The position numbers were made by a program, and so were the translations under genes. From contig DKBE01000078.1 of assembly GCA_002451085.1 (NCBI GenBank), positions 1,190-23,326 of the forward strand: a stretch of DNA of 22,137 nt, read 5' to 3'. The notes below the pieces were generated by a model that saw nothing but the letters and a program-made list of their open reading frames with translations, did not search any database and had not been told where the DNA came from. This DNA comes from Proteobacteria bacterium UBA6908. Its GTDB lineage: Bacteria > Pseudomonadota > Gammaproteobacteria > Acidiferrobacterales > UBA6901. How positions within the stretch are numbered: the stretch's first letter is position 1; each line of letters opens with the position of its first letter. Below, piece after piece: positions 1 to 9,801 of this stretch.

Positions 1-2555
<2,555 letters not shown>

Positions 2556-2631
2556 ACAAAGGATTCCCCGGCAATCATGTGACCGCCATGCGACCTGCCC
2601 GTGATTTAACGGGTCTTACGGTAAAGATGTG

Positions 2632-2660
2632 ATTATGAAGGAAATGCGGTGTAACTTGAA
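2632..2660 (-). promoter_or_regulatory. Putative sigma70 promoter for secA
   Basis: Read on the minus strand, TTCAAG (2655-2660) is separated by exactly 17 bases from CATAAT (2632-2637), which matches TATAAT at 5 of 6 positions. The -35 match is weak (3 of 6). The site lies just downstream of the M23 peptidase stop codon and about 77 bases upstream of the secA ATG. A short hairpin, CCCGT/ACGGG with a 6-base loop (2598-2613), falls in the predicted leader. It has no T-tract, so it does not look like a terminator. No other feature is seen in this 118-base gap, and read-through from lpxC is also possible. Confidence 0.4.
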
Positions 2661-2673
2661 GCGGACCTTGGCT

Positions 2674-3606
2674 TCAGGAGGACTTGAGGTAAGAACCGGG
2701 ATTGACTGTCTTGCCGTCGCGCAAGACCTCGAAATGGAGATGTGGTCCGGTAGAACGGCCACTGGACCCTACCAATGCCACGTCCTGTCCCTTGTTGATG
2801 CGGTCCCCAACACGGACCAGGACAGACTTGCAATGCGCATAACGGGTTGTGTAACCATTGCCGTGATTGATTTCGATCGTTAACCCATAGCCTTCCTTCT
2901 GGCCGGCGAAACTCACCACGCCACCACCCATAGCCTTGATTGCCGAGCCAAAACGGCTGGCAATATCCACTCCCTCGTGAAATGCGGTCCGGCCGGTAAA
3001 TGGATCGGAGCGTACGCCAAAACCTGAAGATACCCAGCCGCCGTCAGTTGGCCAGCCGGTTGGGTACACAGCGGCTTGCAACTGCTTGTCCATCAAACTG
3101 CTCTCCAGAGCACCGAGGCGCTTGGACTTGCGATCGATCTGTCCCGAGACACGCTCCAGTTCCTTGACGAAGTCAGGAACCGATAGTGACGATGGCCCGC
3201 GCGAAGCCTCTGGGCCACCCATTGCCGGTTCGGAAGTGAAATCAAACTCGCGCTTGTCGAGCCCACCCATGCGTGCAAGGCGCTGACCCAATGCATTCAA
3301 GCGCAGCAGTTCTGCCTGCATGTGACCAAGACGCTGGGCGAGAGCGTTCAGATGAATCTCGGCATCACGGCGGGCCTGTTCGATGCGCTGACGCTCGCTC
3401 ACGAGCAGCGCAGCCTGGCGCTGGACGTATTCCGGATCACGATTTCCGGTGGATGGATCGATAGAAGCCGCTATTTTGTAGGAGACCGTTCCCAGGATCA
3501 GTGGCAACGCGATCAGTATCACGACAGCCAGAGTCACAACCTGCCACGGCGTCAGACTGACGTGCCGACCGCTTCCGGCGCTGCGTGGGATCAGAATAAC
3601 GTTCAT
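2674..3606 (-). CDS. LytM/M23-family peptidase (murein endopeptidase-like), membrane-anchored
   Basis: 310 residues. A short basic N-terminus is followed by one hydrophobic segment at about 22-46 (signal anchor), a charged, Ala/Arg/Glu/Leu-rich region at about 60-112 and again 145-178 that looks coiled-coil, and a C-terminal M23 (lysostaphin-type) domain. The zinc and catalytic residues appear intact: H210 and D214 (HEGVD), H258 (YAHC), H289 and H291 (HLHFEV), after the typical SSGFGVR strand. M23 enzymes cut peptide cross-links in peptidoglycan; some LytM proteins instead activate amidases, but those usually lack these ligands, so an active periplasmic endopeptidase is the better inference. 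The start ATG overlaps the lpxC stop as ATGA, with AGG a few bases upstream, implying co-translation with lpxC. This position between lpxC and secA is held by secM in E. coli; an M23 gene here is known in pseudomonads. The target and timing are unknown. Confidence 0.9.
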   Translation of the reverse strand: MNVILIPRSAGSGRHVSLTPWQVVTLAVVILIALPLILGTVSYKIAASIDPSTGNRDPEYVQRQAALLVSERQRIEQARRDAEIHLNALAQRLGHMQAELLRLNALGQRLARMGGLDKREFDFTSEPAMGGPEASRGPSSLSVPDFVKELERVSGQIDRKSKRLGALESSLMDKQLQAAVYPTGWPTDGGWVSSGFGVRSDPFTGRTAFHEGVDIASRFGSAIKAMGGGVVSFAGQKEGYGLTIEINHGNGYTTRYAHCKSVLVRVGDRINKGQDVALVGSSGRSTGPHLHFEVLRDGKTVNPGSYLKSS

Positions 3607-4514
3607 ACCGCCTGCACCGTACGGATAAACGAAATCGCTGCCTTGTCAGTTTCCTCAAAGGAGACGATTTCCCAGGCGTCCTGATCAGACAAGAGTGTGC
3701 GCAGTATCCGGTTGTTCAGCGCATGGCCTGACTTGTGCGCACTGAAGGCACCAATTAACGGATGCCCGAGCAGATACAAATCACCGATGGCATCCAGAAC
3801 CTTGTGTTTGACGAACTCGTCTTCGTAGCGCAGCCCATCTTCATTAAGGACCCGGAAGTTATCCATCACGATGGCGTTCTCCATGCCACCACCACGCGCC
3901 AAGCCAGCTGCGCGCAGCATTTCAAGATCTCGCATGAATCCAAAAGTGCGTGCGCGGCTTACTTCCTTGACGAATGAGGTGGTGGAGAAGTCGACACAAG
4001 CAGTCTGGGTTGATTTGCGCAGACTGGGGTGATCGAAATCAATGCTGAACGAAACCTTGAATCCGTCCCACGGTTCAAACGATGCCCACTTGTCGTGTTC
4101 TTCGACACGTACCGGCTTTTTGATGCGGATAAACTGTTTGGGCACGGACTGTTCTTCGATGCCGGCGGATTGCAGCAAAAAAACAAACGGGCCGGCGCTG
4201 CCATCCATGATCGGGACTTCAGCAGCGGTAACGTCTACATAGGCATTGTCGATACCGAGTCCGGCAAAAGCCGCCATCAGGTGCTCGACCGTTGAAATCT
4301 TTGCGTTGTCATGTTCCAGCGTCGTGGACATGCGCGTATCGCTGACATTCATCGGATCGGCTTTTATCTCTACAGGATCAGCCAGATCGGTGCGGCGAAA
4401 CACAATTCCGCTGTTAACCGGTGCAGGGCGCAGCGTGAGATATACCTTGTCTCCGGTATGTAGACCGACACCGGTGGCACGGATGGCATTCTTCAAGGTA
4501 CGCTGCTTGATCAT
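3603..4514 (-). CDS. lpxC: UDP-3-O-acyl-N-acetylglucosamine deacetylase LpxC
   Basis: 303 residues (E. coli 305). This zinc deacetylase catalyses the committed step of lipid A synthesis in the cytosol. Seen directly: E77-H78 in [12 protein letters not shown]237 and D241 in HKVLDAIGD (zinc ligands with H78), and H264 in SGHALNN (general acid/base region). The N-terminus [21 protein letters not shown] matches the family start exactly, so I chose the ATG at 4514. The same frame is open to a GTG at 4571, adding 19 non-conserved residues. The ATG lacks a clear Shine-Dalgarno sequence (TTGGTTCAAG precedes it), while the GTG has a G-rich stretch almost touching it. The gene is separated from ftsZ by a terminator and its own promoter and overlaps the following M23 peptidase gene by 4 bases. 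No post-translational control signal such as the E. coli FtsH degron can be judged here. Confidence 0.97.
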   Translation of the reverse strand: MIKQRTLKNAIRATGVGLHTGDKVYLTLRPAPVNSGIVFRRTDLADPVEIKADPMNVSDTRMSTTLEHDNAKISTVEHLMAAFAGLGIDNAYVDVTAAEVPIMDGSAGPFVFLLQSAGIEEQSVPKQFIRIKKPVRVEEHDKWASFEPWDGFKVSFSIDFDHPSLRKSTQTACVDFSTTSFVKEVSRARTFGFMRDLEMLRAAGLARGGGMENAIVMDNFRVLNEDGLRYEDEFVKHKVLDAIGDLYLLGHPLIGAFSAHKSGHALNNRILRTLLSDQDAWEIVSFEETDKAAISFIRTVQAV

Positions 4515-4556
4515 CTTGAACCAATAGTTATAGTTTCTTGGCGCACAAATACCCGA

Positions 4557-4585
4557 GGGCAAAGTCTCCACTCCCCCACTTGCCC
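4557..4585 (-). promoter_or_regulatory. Small hairpin in the lpxC leader
   Basis: In the predicted lpxC leader, GGGCAA (minus strand 4585-4580) can pair with TTGCCC (4562-4557), leaving a loop of about 17 bases. The loop holds the G-rich GGGGGAG and the alternative GTG at 4571. Three further pairs (CCC/GGG) may extend the stem after an internal mismatch. No poly-T follows, so it is not a terminator. A role in lpxC translation is only a guess. Confidence 0.25.
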
Positions 4586-4614
4586 GGGGCGCTTAGGAAC
4601 AATGAATTAGTACC

Positions 4615-4644
4615 ATTAAAGGGCATAGACCCCGCCCTTGTCCA
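4615..4644 (-). promoter_or_regulatory. Putative sigma70 promoter for lpxC
   Basis: On the minus strand, TGGACA (4639-4644, 5 of 6 to TTGACA) is followed after 18 bases by TTTAAT (4615-4620, 5 of 6 to TATAAT). It sits directly downstream of the ftsZ terminator hairpin and about 100 bases upstream of the lpxC ATG, predicting a leader of roughly 95 bases. It is the best promoter-like match I found in the window. Confidence 0.6.
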
Positions 4645-4655
4645 GTTTTCGCCTG

Positions 4656-4703
4656 AAAAATCAGTCTCATCGGCCAGCCATGGCCGATAAGCGGCTAGTT
4701 TTT
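4656..4703 (-). terminator. Rho-independent terminator after ftsZ, apparently bidirectional
   Basis: A 10-pair stem (4666-4675 with 4682-4691, one T-G wobble on the minus strand) closes a 6-base loop. Its core is ATCGGCC/GGCCGAT. On the minus strand T5 (4660-4656) follows five bases after the stem; on the plus strand the stem is followed by CGGCTAG and T5 (4699-4703), so the A5 and T5 tracts could also pair and the element could stop transcription from either side. It lies about 50 bases past the ftsZ stop codon and should end the dcw transcript there. Confidence 0.75.
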
Positions 4704-4752
4704 CATGTATTACACGAAGTAAATACCATAAATAATCATAATATTCATATAG

Positions 4753-5889
4753 TTAGTCTGCTTGTTTGCGTAGAAAAGCTGGAATATCCAGATATTCGAT
4801 CCCCGCTTCGCCAGCACTACGCACATCAGCCGTGACTCGGCGGTTACGGATTACAGTCGGTGTGTCCAAATCTTCGTAATCTGTGGTTCCTGTCCCGGTT
4901 TTTACGATTTTGTAGGGTTGCTGGCGTTTCTCACGTTGCCCCAGTCCAGTGGCTACAACGGTAACCCGCATCTCACTATGCATGTCTGGATCGATTACGG
5001 TCCCGATGACAACTGTTGCATCTTCAGCGGCAAATTCCTTAACTGTGTTGCCAACTTCCTCGAACTCGCCAATGGAGAGATCTCGCCCAGCCGTTACGTT
5101 AACCAGTATTCCCCGTGCCCCAGCAATATTAATGTCCTCTAACAAGGGGCTCGATACAGCCGCCCTGGCTGCTTCCATGGCTCGGTGATCGCCACTGGCT
5201 GTAGCCGATCCCATCATGGCCATGCCCATTTCTGACATCACTGTACGAACATCGGCAAAATCAACGTTTATGAGTCCCGGTCGGGTAATTAGTTCAGCAA
5301 TGCCCTGAACTGCTCCTTGCAGGACTTCATTCGCCTTTCCGAAGGCATCCAGGAGGCTGGCCCCCTTGCCGACCACGCTCAGTAGCTTCTCATTCGGGAT
5401 CGTAATAATGGAATCGACAAACTCGCTCAATTCCTTGATGCCCTGGTCGGCAATGGCCATGCGCTTTTTACCCTCAAATGGAAAGGGCTTGGTCACCACA
5501 GCCACTGTCAGAATATCCAGATCTCTGGCAACCTGGGCCACCACGGGTGCGGCTCCGGTCCCGGTTCCTCCACCCATGCCGGCCGTGATGAAGACCATGT
5601 CGGCGCCCTGCAATGCCTCGGCAATGCGCTCACGGTCTTCGACGGCCGCCTGTCGGCCAATCATCGGATCGGCACCGGCTCCCAGGCCTTTGGTGAGATT
5701 CGATCCAAGTTGCAGGATTGAACGTGCTCCGGATTTCTTTAGTGCCTGGGCATCGGTGTTGGCCACAATGAATTCCACACCCTCGATCTGGCCGTCGACC
5801 ATGTGGTCAACGGCGTTGCCGCCGCCGCCGCCGACACCGATCACCTTGATCACGGCTTGCTCGCCGTAGGTATCCATCAGCTCAAACAT
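4753..5889 (-). CDS. ftsZ: Cell division GTPase FtsZ
   Basis: 378 residues (E. coli 383). This tubulin homologue polymerises into the Z-ring that positions and drives septum building. The GTP-binding signature GGGTGTG is at residues 106-112, preceded by the N-terminal glycine-rich loop GVGGGGGNAVDHM (about 18-30). The T7 synergy loop NVDFADVRTVM is at 208-218, with the catalytic aspartates D210 and D213. A short variable linker (about 320-360) ends in the conserved C-terminal peptide YLDIPAFLRKQAD, the docking site for FtsA and ZipA-type partners. The ATG at 5889 has AGGAG about eight bases upstream. It is separated from ftsA by 66 bases, the largest internal gap of the cluster, where extra transcription may begin, and is followed by a strong terminator. 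Confidence 0.99.
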   Translation of the reverse strand: MFELMDTYGEQAVIKVIGVGGGGGNAVDHMVDGQIEGVEFIVANTDAQALKKSGARSILQLGSNLTKGLGAGADPMIGRQAAVEDRERIAEALQGADMVFITAGMGGGTGTGAAPVVAQVARDLDILTVAVVTKPFPFEGKKRMAIADQGIKELSEFVDSIITIPNEKLLSVVGKGASLLDAFGKANEVLQGAVQGIAELITRPGLINVDFADVRTVMSEMGMAMMGSATASGDHRAMEAARAAVSSPLLEDINIAGARGILVNVTAGRDLSIGEFEEVGNTVKEFAAEDATVVIGTVIDPDMHSEMRVTVVATGLGQREKRQQPYKIVKTGTGTTDYEDLDTPTVIRNRRVTADVRSAGEAGIEYLDIPAFLRKQAD

Positions 5890-5905
5890 GGTGGTTTCTC
5901 CTGTT

Positions 5906-5940
5906 GGTTAAATTACGGTTAACGTTCTCATTCATGTGAA
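5906..5940 (-). promoter_or_regulatory. Possible ftsZ-proximal promoter with a TTAACC direct repeat
   Basis: On the minus strand, TTCACA (5935-5940, 5 of 6 to TTGACA) is followed after 17 bases by CGTAAT (5912-5917, 4 of 6). Overlapping the -10 are two copies of TTAACC (5917-5922 and 5906-5911) spaced one helical turn (11 bases) apart, just ahead of the ftsZ ribosome binding site. E. coli ftsZ is known to have extra promoters in ftsQ-ftsA, so a local promoter is reasonable, but the match is modest. Confidence 0.3.
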
Positions 5941-5955
5941 TTACATGCCGTCTCA

Positions 5956-7200
5956 TCAGAAATTCCCCTGAAACCAGCTTTTCATCTTTCCAAGCACATT
6001 CTTAACGCCGGCTGGACCGCTTTGCGGGGCCAACCCATAACGACTGCCGCCTCGTGCGCGCGCCCCGTACTGCACCAATCCCACTCCGGTGGCATAGATC
6101 GGGTTGTGCACAACACCACTCAACCCACCGACACCCTGCGGAATACCGAGTCGCACCGGCATGTGGAACACCTCTTCGGCCAGATCAATCATGCCCTCCA
6201 TCTTGCTGCTGCCTCCGGTGAGCACGATCCCCGAGCCCACAACCTCCTCGAATCCGCTACGCCGCAGTTCCGCGAGTATCAGGCCATACAGTTCCTCGAT
6301 TCTTGGCTCAACGACCTCGGCGAGTGTCTGTCGCGCCAGTCGCCGGGGCGGCCGATCACCCACGCTCGGGACCTCGATGCTTTCGTCGCTGGTGGCGAGC
6401 TGGGTCAGCGCGCAACCGTACTTCTTCTTTATTTCCTCGGCATGCTGGGTCGGAGTGCGCAGGGCCACGGCAATGTCATTGGTCACCTGGTCGCCGGCGA
6501 TCGGAATCACGGCGGTGTGCCGTATAGCGCCTTCGGTAAACACCGAGATGTCGGTGGTACCGCCACCGATATCCACCATGCAGACACCCAGCTCCTTCTC
6601 GTCATCCGTCAGCACCGACATGCTCGAGGCCAGCTGTTCGAGAATGATGTCATCCACTTCCAGGCCACAGCGGCGGACACATTTCACAATGTTCTGTGCG
6701 GCACTGACTGCTCCGGTCACGATGTGGACCTTGGCCTCAAGGCGCACCCCGCTCATGCCAATCGGCTCACGGATCCCCTCTTGACCATCGATAATGAATT
6801 CCTGCGGCAAGACATGCAGTACTTTCTGATCGGCCGGGATCGCCAACGCCCGCGCCGATTCAATCACGCGATCAACATCGCCCGGGCCCACTTCCTTGTC
6901 TTTGATCGCTACCGTGCCGTGTGAATTGATTGAGCGGATATGTGAACCTGCAATCCCGGCATACACCGACTGGATCTGGCAGCCGGCCATCAACTCGGCT
7001 TCTTCGACGGCGCGCTGGATGGACTGAACCGTGGATTCGATGTTGACCACGACACCTTTTTTCATGCCGCGCGACGGATGGTGGCCAACACCAATGATCT
7101 CGACCTCACCCGCGGGCGTGACCTCGCCGACAATCGCCAACACCTTGGAAGTACCGATATCCAGGCCCACCACCAGATTGTCATCACCTTTTCTCGCCAT
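5956..7200 (-). CDS. ftsA: Cell division protein FtsA (actin-like Z-ring membrane anchor)
   Basis: 414 residues (E. coli 420). FtsA is an actin-family ATPase that tethers FtsZ to the inner membrane and recruits and activates later division proteins. The phosphate-1 loop GLDIGTSK is at residues 12-19, the phosphate-2 motif is in VDIGGGTTDISV near 210-221, and the adenosine motif is LTGGSSKMEGM near 330-340. The family-specific 1C domain lies between about 85 and 160. The last 15 residues (KNVLGKMKSWFQGNF) form the expected amphipathic membrane-targeting helix. The ATG at 7200 has GGAGG about seven bases upstream and begins three bases after the ftsQ stop codon, so it is translationally coupled to ftsQ. 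Confidence 0.98.
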   Translation of the reverse strand: MARKGDDNLVVGLDIGTSKVLAIVGEVTPAGEVEIIGVGHHPSRGMKKGVVVNIESTVQSIQRAVEEAELMAGCQIQSVYAGIAGSHIRSINSHGTVAIKDKEVGPGDVDRVIESARALAIPADQKVLHVLPQEFIIDGQEGIREPIGMSGVRLEAKVHIVTGAVSAAQNIVKCVRRCGLEVDDIILEQLASSMSVLTDDEKELGVCMVDIGGGTTDISVFTEGAIRHTAVIPIAGDQVTNDIAVALRTPTQHAEEIKKKYGCALTQLATSDESIEVPSVGDRPPRRLARQTLAEVVEPRIEELYGLILAELRRSGFEEVVGSGIVLTGGSSKMEGMIDLAEEVFHMPVRLGIPQGVGGLSGVVHNPIYATGVGLVQYGARARGGSRYGLAPQSGPAGVKNVLGKMKSWFQGNF

Positions 7201-7203
7201 CTC

Positions 7204-7986
7204 TCAGCCCTCCTGCAAACCTGTTGCCCTGACATCCGATGTGCGCGACGGTGTTGCACGCCCATTCCACTCCACTGCAAAGCCATTGGTGTAGCGCAAA
7301 TCCACACGTCGCACTCGTCCGGCCTGGTGGGCCAGCGCCTGCGGATACACCCGTGCAAATCGGGCGACATTTTCCTCCGGGTCCTCGCGCCCAAGCGTGA
7401 GCTGCAAGCCATTTTCCAGAGTGATGCTCCAGGAATGACGTGCACTCAACGTCAGACGCGCAATACGCAGGCCGGCAGATTCCAGCTGCTCGTTCAGCTT
7501 GCGGTAATGCTCGAGTACCCGGGTCTGCATGCCATCCGGGCCACTCAGCACGGACAGTCCTGCCGGTCCTGAACGACCATGCAGATCTATGGTTTCGCCG
7601 TCGTTGTTCAGCCAAGCGTCCGGGCCCCAGCGCGCCACCAGCTGCTGTTCGGTAAAACGAATATGTACGCCATTCGGCCAGTGTCGGCGGACATCGGCGG
7701 TATACACCCAAGCTACCGACTGTGCCTTCGCCCGCACCGCATTCAAATCAAGCAGCAGGAAGTTACCGCGTACTGCATCGATCACGGACTCGGCCAGCTC
7801 CTGCTGGTCCACGTGTCGGAATTCCCCTTCAAAGGTGACGCTCTGAACCGGAAAGCTGTCCGGACGCACGATGTAATCGGCAGTCAGCAATCCGAGCGCA
7901 ACGATGATCAGTCCCAAGAATGCATACAACCCGGCACGCCACGGTCGCTCGGCGACATGCTGCTGGAGTCTGTCAAACACTGGCAT
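7204..7986 (-). CDS. ftsQ: Cell division protein FtsQ
   Basis: 260 residues (E. coli 276). A bitopic division protein that links early and late divisome parts through the FtsQ-FtsL-FtsB complex. A short cytoplasmic N-terminus is followed by one membrane segment at about 18-40 ([17 protein letters not shown]), a POTRA domain starting at the typical [15 protein letters not shown] (about 50-120), and the periplasmic beta domain (about 125-245). The frame is open further upstream, to an ATG at 8070, but that extension lies inside ddlB and is not FtsQ-like. The ATG at 7986 has GGAGG six bases ahead and gives the normal N-terminus. It overlaps the ddlB 3' end by 14 bases, the longest overlap of the cluster. 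Confidence 0.95.
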   Translation of the reverse strand: MPVFDRLQQHVAERPWRAGLYAFLGLIIVALGLLTADYIVRPDSFPVQSVTFEGEFRHVDQQELAESVIDAVRGNFLLLDLNAVRAKAQSVAWVYTADVRRHWPNGVHIRFTEQQLVARWGPDAWLNNDGETIDLHGRSGPAGLSVLSGPDGMQTRVLEHYRKLNEQLESAGLRIARLTLSARHSWSITLENGLQLTLGREDPEENVARFARVYPQALAHQAGRVRRVDLRYTNGFAVEWNGRATPSRTSDVRATGLQEG

Positions 7987-8902
7987 GTTGGGCCTCCAGT
8001 GTGGTTTGCAGGATGCGCACGCACAGCGCATCAAAGTCGATGCCGGCTTGTTTGGCTGCCATCGGAACAAGGCTGTGGTCCGTCATGCCAGGCACGGTGT
8101 TGGCTTCGAGTAAATGCGGATGGCCATCATTGTCGAGCAGAATGTCTACACGCCCCCAGCCGCGGCCTCCCAACACCTCGAAGGCACGCAATGCCAGGGA
8201 ACGTAGCTCGTGCTCCTGCCGGTCGCCAAGTCCGCACGGGCACAGGTAGCGGGTGTCATCGCGAAAATACTTGGCTTCGTAGTCATAGAATTCACCGGCC
8301 GGGACAATGCGTATCGCCGGCAGCGCCACGCCCGCCAGAATCGGCACGGTATATTCCCCGCCACCCAAATAGCGCTCTGCGAGCACCAGCCGGTCGAAGC
8401 GCAGCGCCGACTCATAGGCAACCCGGGTCCCATCCGGATCTGACACTTTTGTCACCCCGATACTCGATCCTTCGTTTGCCGGCTTCACAAACAGGGGGAG
8501 ACCCAGTCTTCCCTCCACGGCTGAAAAATTGCTTTGCGCGTCCAGCACCACACATTCAGGCGTCGGTAATCCGGCGGCCTGCCACACTAGCTTGCTGCGC
8601 CACTTGTCCATTCCGAGCGCCGAGGCCAGCACCCCGCTGCCGGTATACGGCATGCCGAGCAGCTCGAGGGCGCCTTGGACTGTTCCGTCTTCACCACCGC
8701 GACCGTGCAACACGATGAATACCCGGTCGTACCGACCCTGTTGGAGTTGCTGCACCACATCTCTGCCGGCGTCGATGCCGGTGGCCTGTATGCCCTGACG
8801 CTTCAGTGCCGCCAGCACGGCATTGCCACTTTTCAGCGATACCTCGCGCTCGGCTGACCAGCCGCCCATCAGCACCGCAACGCTCCCAAAGCTCTTGCTC
8901 AT
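7973..8902 (-). CDS. ddlB: D-alanine--D-alanine ligase, DdlB type
   Basis: 309 residues (E. coli DdlB 306). This ATP-grasp ligase makes the D-Ala-D-Ala dipeptide that MurF adds to the peptidoglycan precursor. Visible family residues: [11 protein letters not shown] (E18), HGRGGEDG (66-73), K100 in GMDKWRSK, K140 in [12 protein letters not shown] (ATP binding plus the serine loop), the omega loop [12 protein letters not shown] with Y212, and the metal ligands D253, E266 and N268 in WGRVDILL and [11 protein letters not shown]. The tyrosine of the omega loop and the overall pattern fit D-Ala-D-Ala rather than D-Ala-D-Lac specificity. The start ATG overlaps the murB stop codon (ATGA), with GGGGAA upstream. 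Confidence 0.98.
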   Translation of the reverse strand: MSKSFGSVAVLMGGWSAEREVSLKSGNAVLAALKRQGIQATGIDAGRDVVQQLQQGRYDRVFIVLHGRGGEDGTVQGALELLGMPYTGSGVLASALGMDKWRSKLVWQAAGLPTPECVVLDAQSNFSAVEGRLGLPLFVKPANEGSSIGVTKVSDPDGTRVAYESALRFDRLVLAERYLGGGEYTVPILAGVALPAIRIVPAGEFYDYEAKYFRDDTRYLCPCGLGDRQEHELRSLALRAFEVLGGRGWGRVDILLDNDGHPHLLEANTVPGMTDHSLVPMAAKQAGIDFDALCVRILQTTLEAQHASV

Positions 8903-9801
8903 ACCGCTTCCCCAATCACCCGTACTTCCGGTTCGAGCCGGATCCCATGCAACTTCTCAACTTCAGCCTGAATCTTCGCAATCAAGGCTTCGATATCAGC
9001 GGCCGTGGCCTTACCGGTGTTCACGATGAAATTGGCATGCAGCGGGGAAACCTGGGCACCGCCGACCGTCAGCCCCTTGAGACCGGCCGTTTCGATCAAG
9101 CGCGCACTGTGGTCACCGGGAGGATTCCGAAATACCGAACCGGCATTGGGCCACTGAGTTGGTTGCGTGGCGCCACGCTTGGCCAACAGCGCCTTGATCT
9201 GTGCCTGCCCTTCTTCACCATTGCCCGGTGTGAGCGTGAAATGTCCGGCCACAAACCATTCGTTCTTCGGTCCAACCACGGTGCGGTAACCGACCTGATA
9301 ATCACTGGGCAGGCGGGTACGACGCTGGCCACGACGATCCAGGGTCTCAACCGCGGTCACGATGCTCCAGGTTTCGCCACCGAACGCACCGGCATTCATT
9401 GCAAGCGCGCCACCGACCGTCCCGGGGACACCGGCCAGAAACTCGGCACCGCGCAGGTTCTGGCTGGCGCTGAAACGCGCCAGCTTGGCGCTTGCCACAC
9501 CCGCCTCGGCGCGGATCGTGGTTTCACTGAAGCGGGTGAGGCCATTGAGCTTACCGCTCAGCATGATGACGGTTCCCCGCACACCACCATCTCGTACCAG
9601 CAGATTGCTACCCAGCCCAACCCAGTACAGTGGTTCAGTCGGCGAAAGTGTCTGGAGAAAGGTTGCCAGATCCTCGATATCGGCCGGCTCGTAGAAGCGG
9701 TCGGCCGGGCCACCGACGCGCCAGCTGGTATGCCGGTGCATGGGCTCACGACGCTTGAGCAGACCTCGCAGTTCGTCATGGTTCATGGCGACCGCCATCA
9801 T
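8899..9801 (-). CDS. murB: UDP-N-acetylenolpyruvoylglucosamine reductase MurB (type II-like)
   Basis: 300 residues. This FAD enzyme reduces UDP-GlcNAc-enolpyruvate to UDP-MurNAc with NADPH. FAD-binding signatures [11 protein letters not shown] (24-34), GLGSNLLV (62-69) and [21 protein letters not shown] (123-143) are present. Catalytic residues are R173 (GYR), S222 in GSVFRNP and E292 in EPEVR. The length and the GSVFRNP signature resemble the shorter type II MurB of Gram-positive bacteria rather than the 342-residue E. coli type I enzyme. The first ATG (9801) overlaps the murC stop as ATGA, with GGAGG six bases upstream; a second ATG follows at once and cannot be excluded as the start. The gene lies between murC and ddlB; in E. 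coli murB is not in this cluster. Confidence 0.97.
   Translation of the reverse strand: MMAVAMNHDELRGLLKRREPMHRHTSWRVGGPADRFYEPADIEDLATFLQTLSPTEPLYWVGLGSNLLVRDGGVRGTVIMLSGKLNGLTRFSETTIRAEAGVASAKLARFSASQNLRGAEFLAGVPGTVGGALAMNAGAFGGETWSIVTAVETLDRRGQRRTRLPSDYQVGYRTVVGPKNEWFVAGHFTLTPGNGEEGQAQIKALLAKRGATQPTQWPNAGSVFRNPPGDHSARLIETAGLKGLTVGGAQVSPLHANFIVNTGKATAADIEALIAKIQAEVEKLHGIRLEPEVRVIGEAV

Noticed and set aside
2598..2613. CCCGT/ACGGG hairpin ahead of secA as a terminator
   Set aside because: Only five pairs and no T-tract on either strand, so it cannot be supported as a terminator.
4518..4540. TATAAC close to the lpxC ATG as a -10 element
   Set aside because: No acceptable -35 lies 16-18 bases upstream, and it would leave a leader of only a few bases. 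The TGGACA/TTTAAT pair at 4615-4644 fits much better.
7987..8070. A 28-residue N-terminal extension of FtsQ
   Set aside because: It lies inside the ddlB 3' end and contains an unlikely Cys-rich stretch. The ATG at 7986 has a clear GGAGG site.
7579..8718. Long plus-strand reading frame (379 codons) opposite ftsQ and ddlB
   Set aside because: It is antisense to two well-supported genes, its translation is low complexity (Arg/Pro/His/Ala) with no recognisable domain, and it has no clear ribosome binding site. GC-rich antisense frames often stay open by chance.
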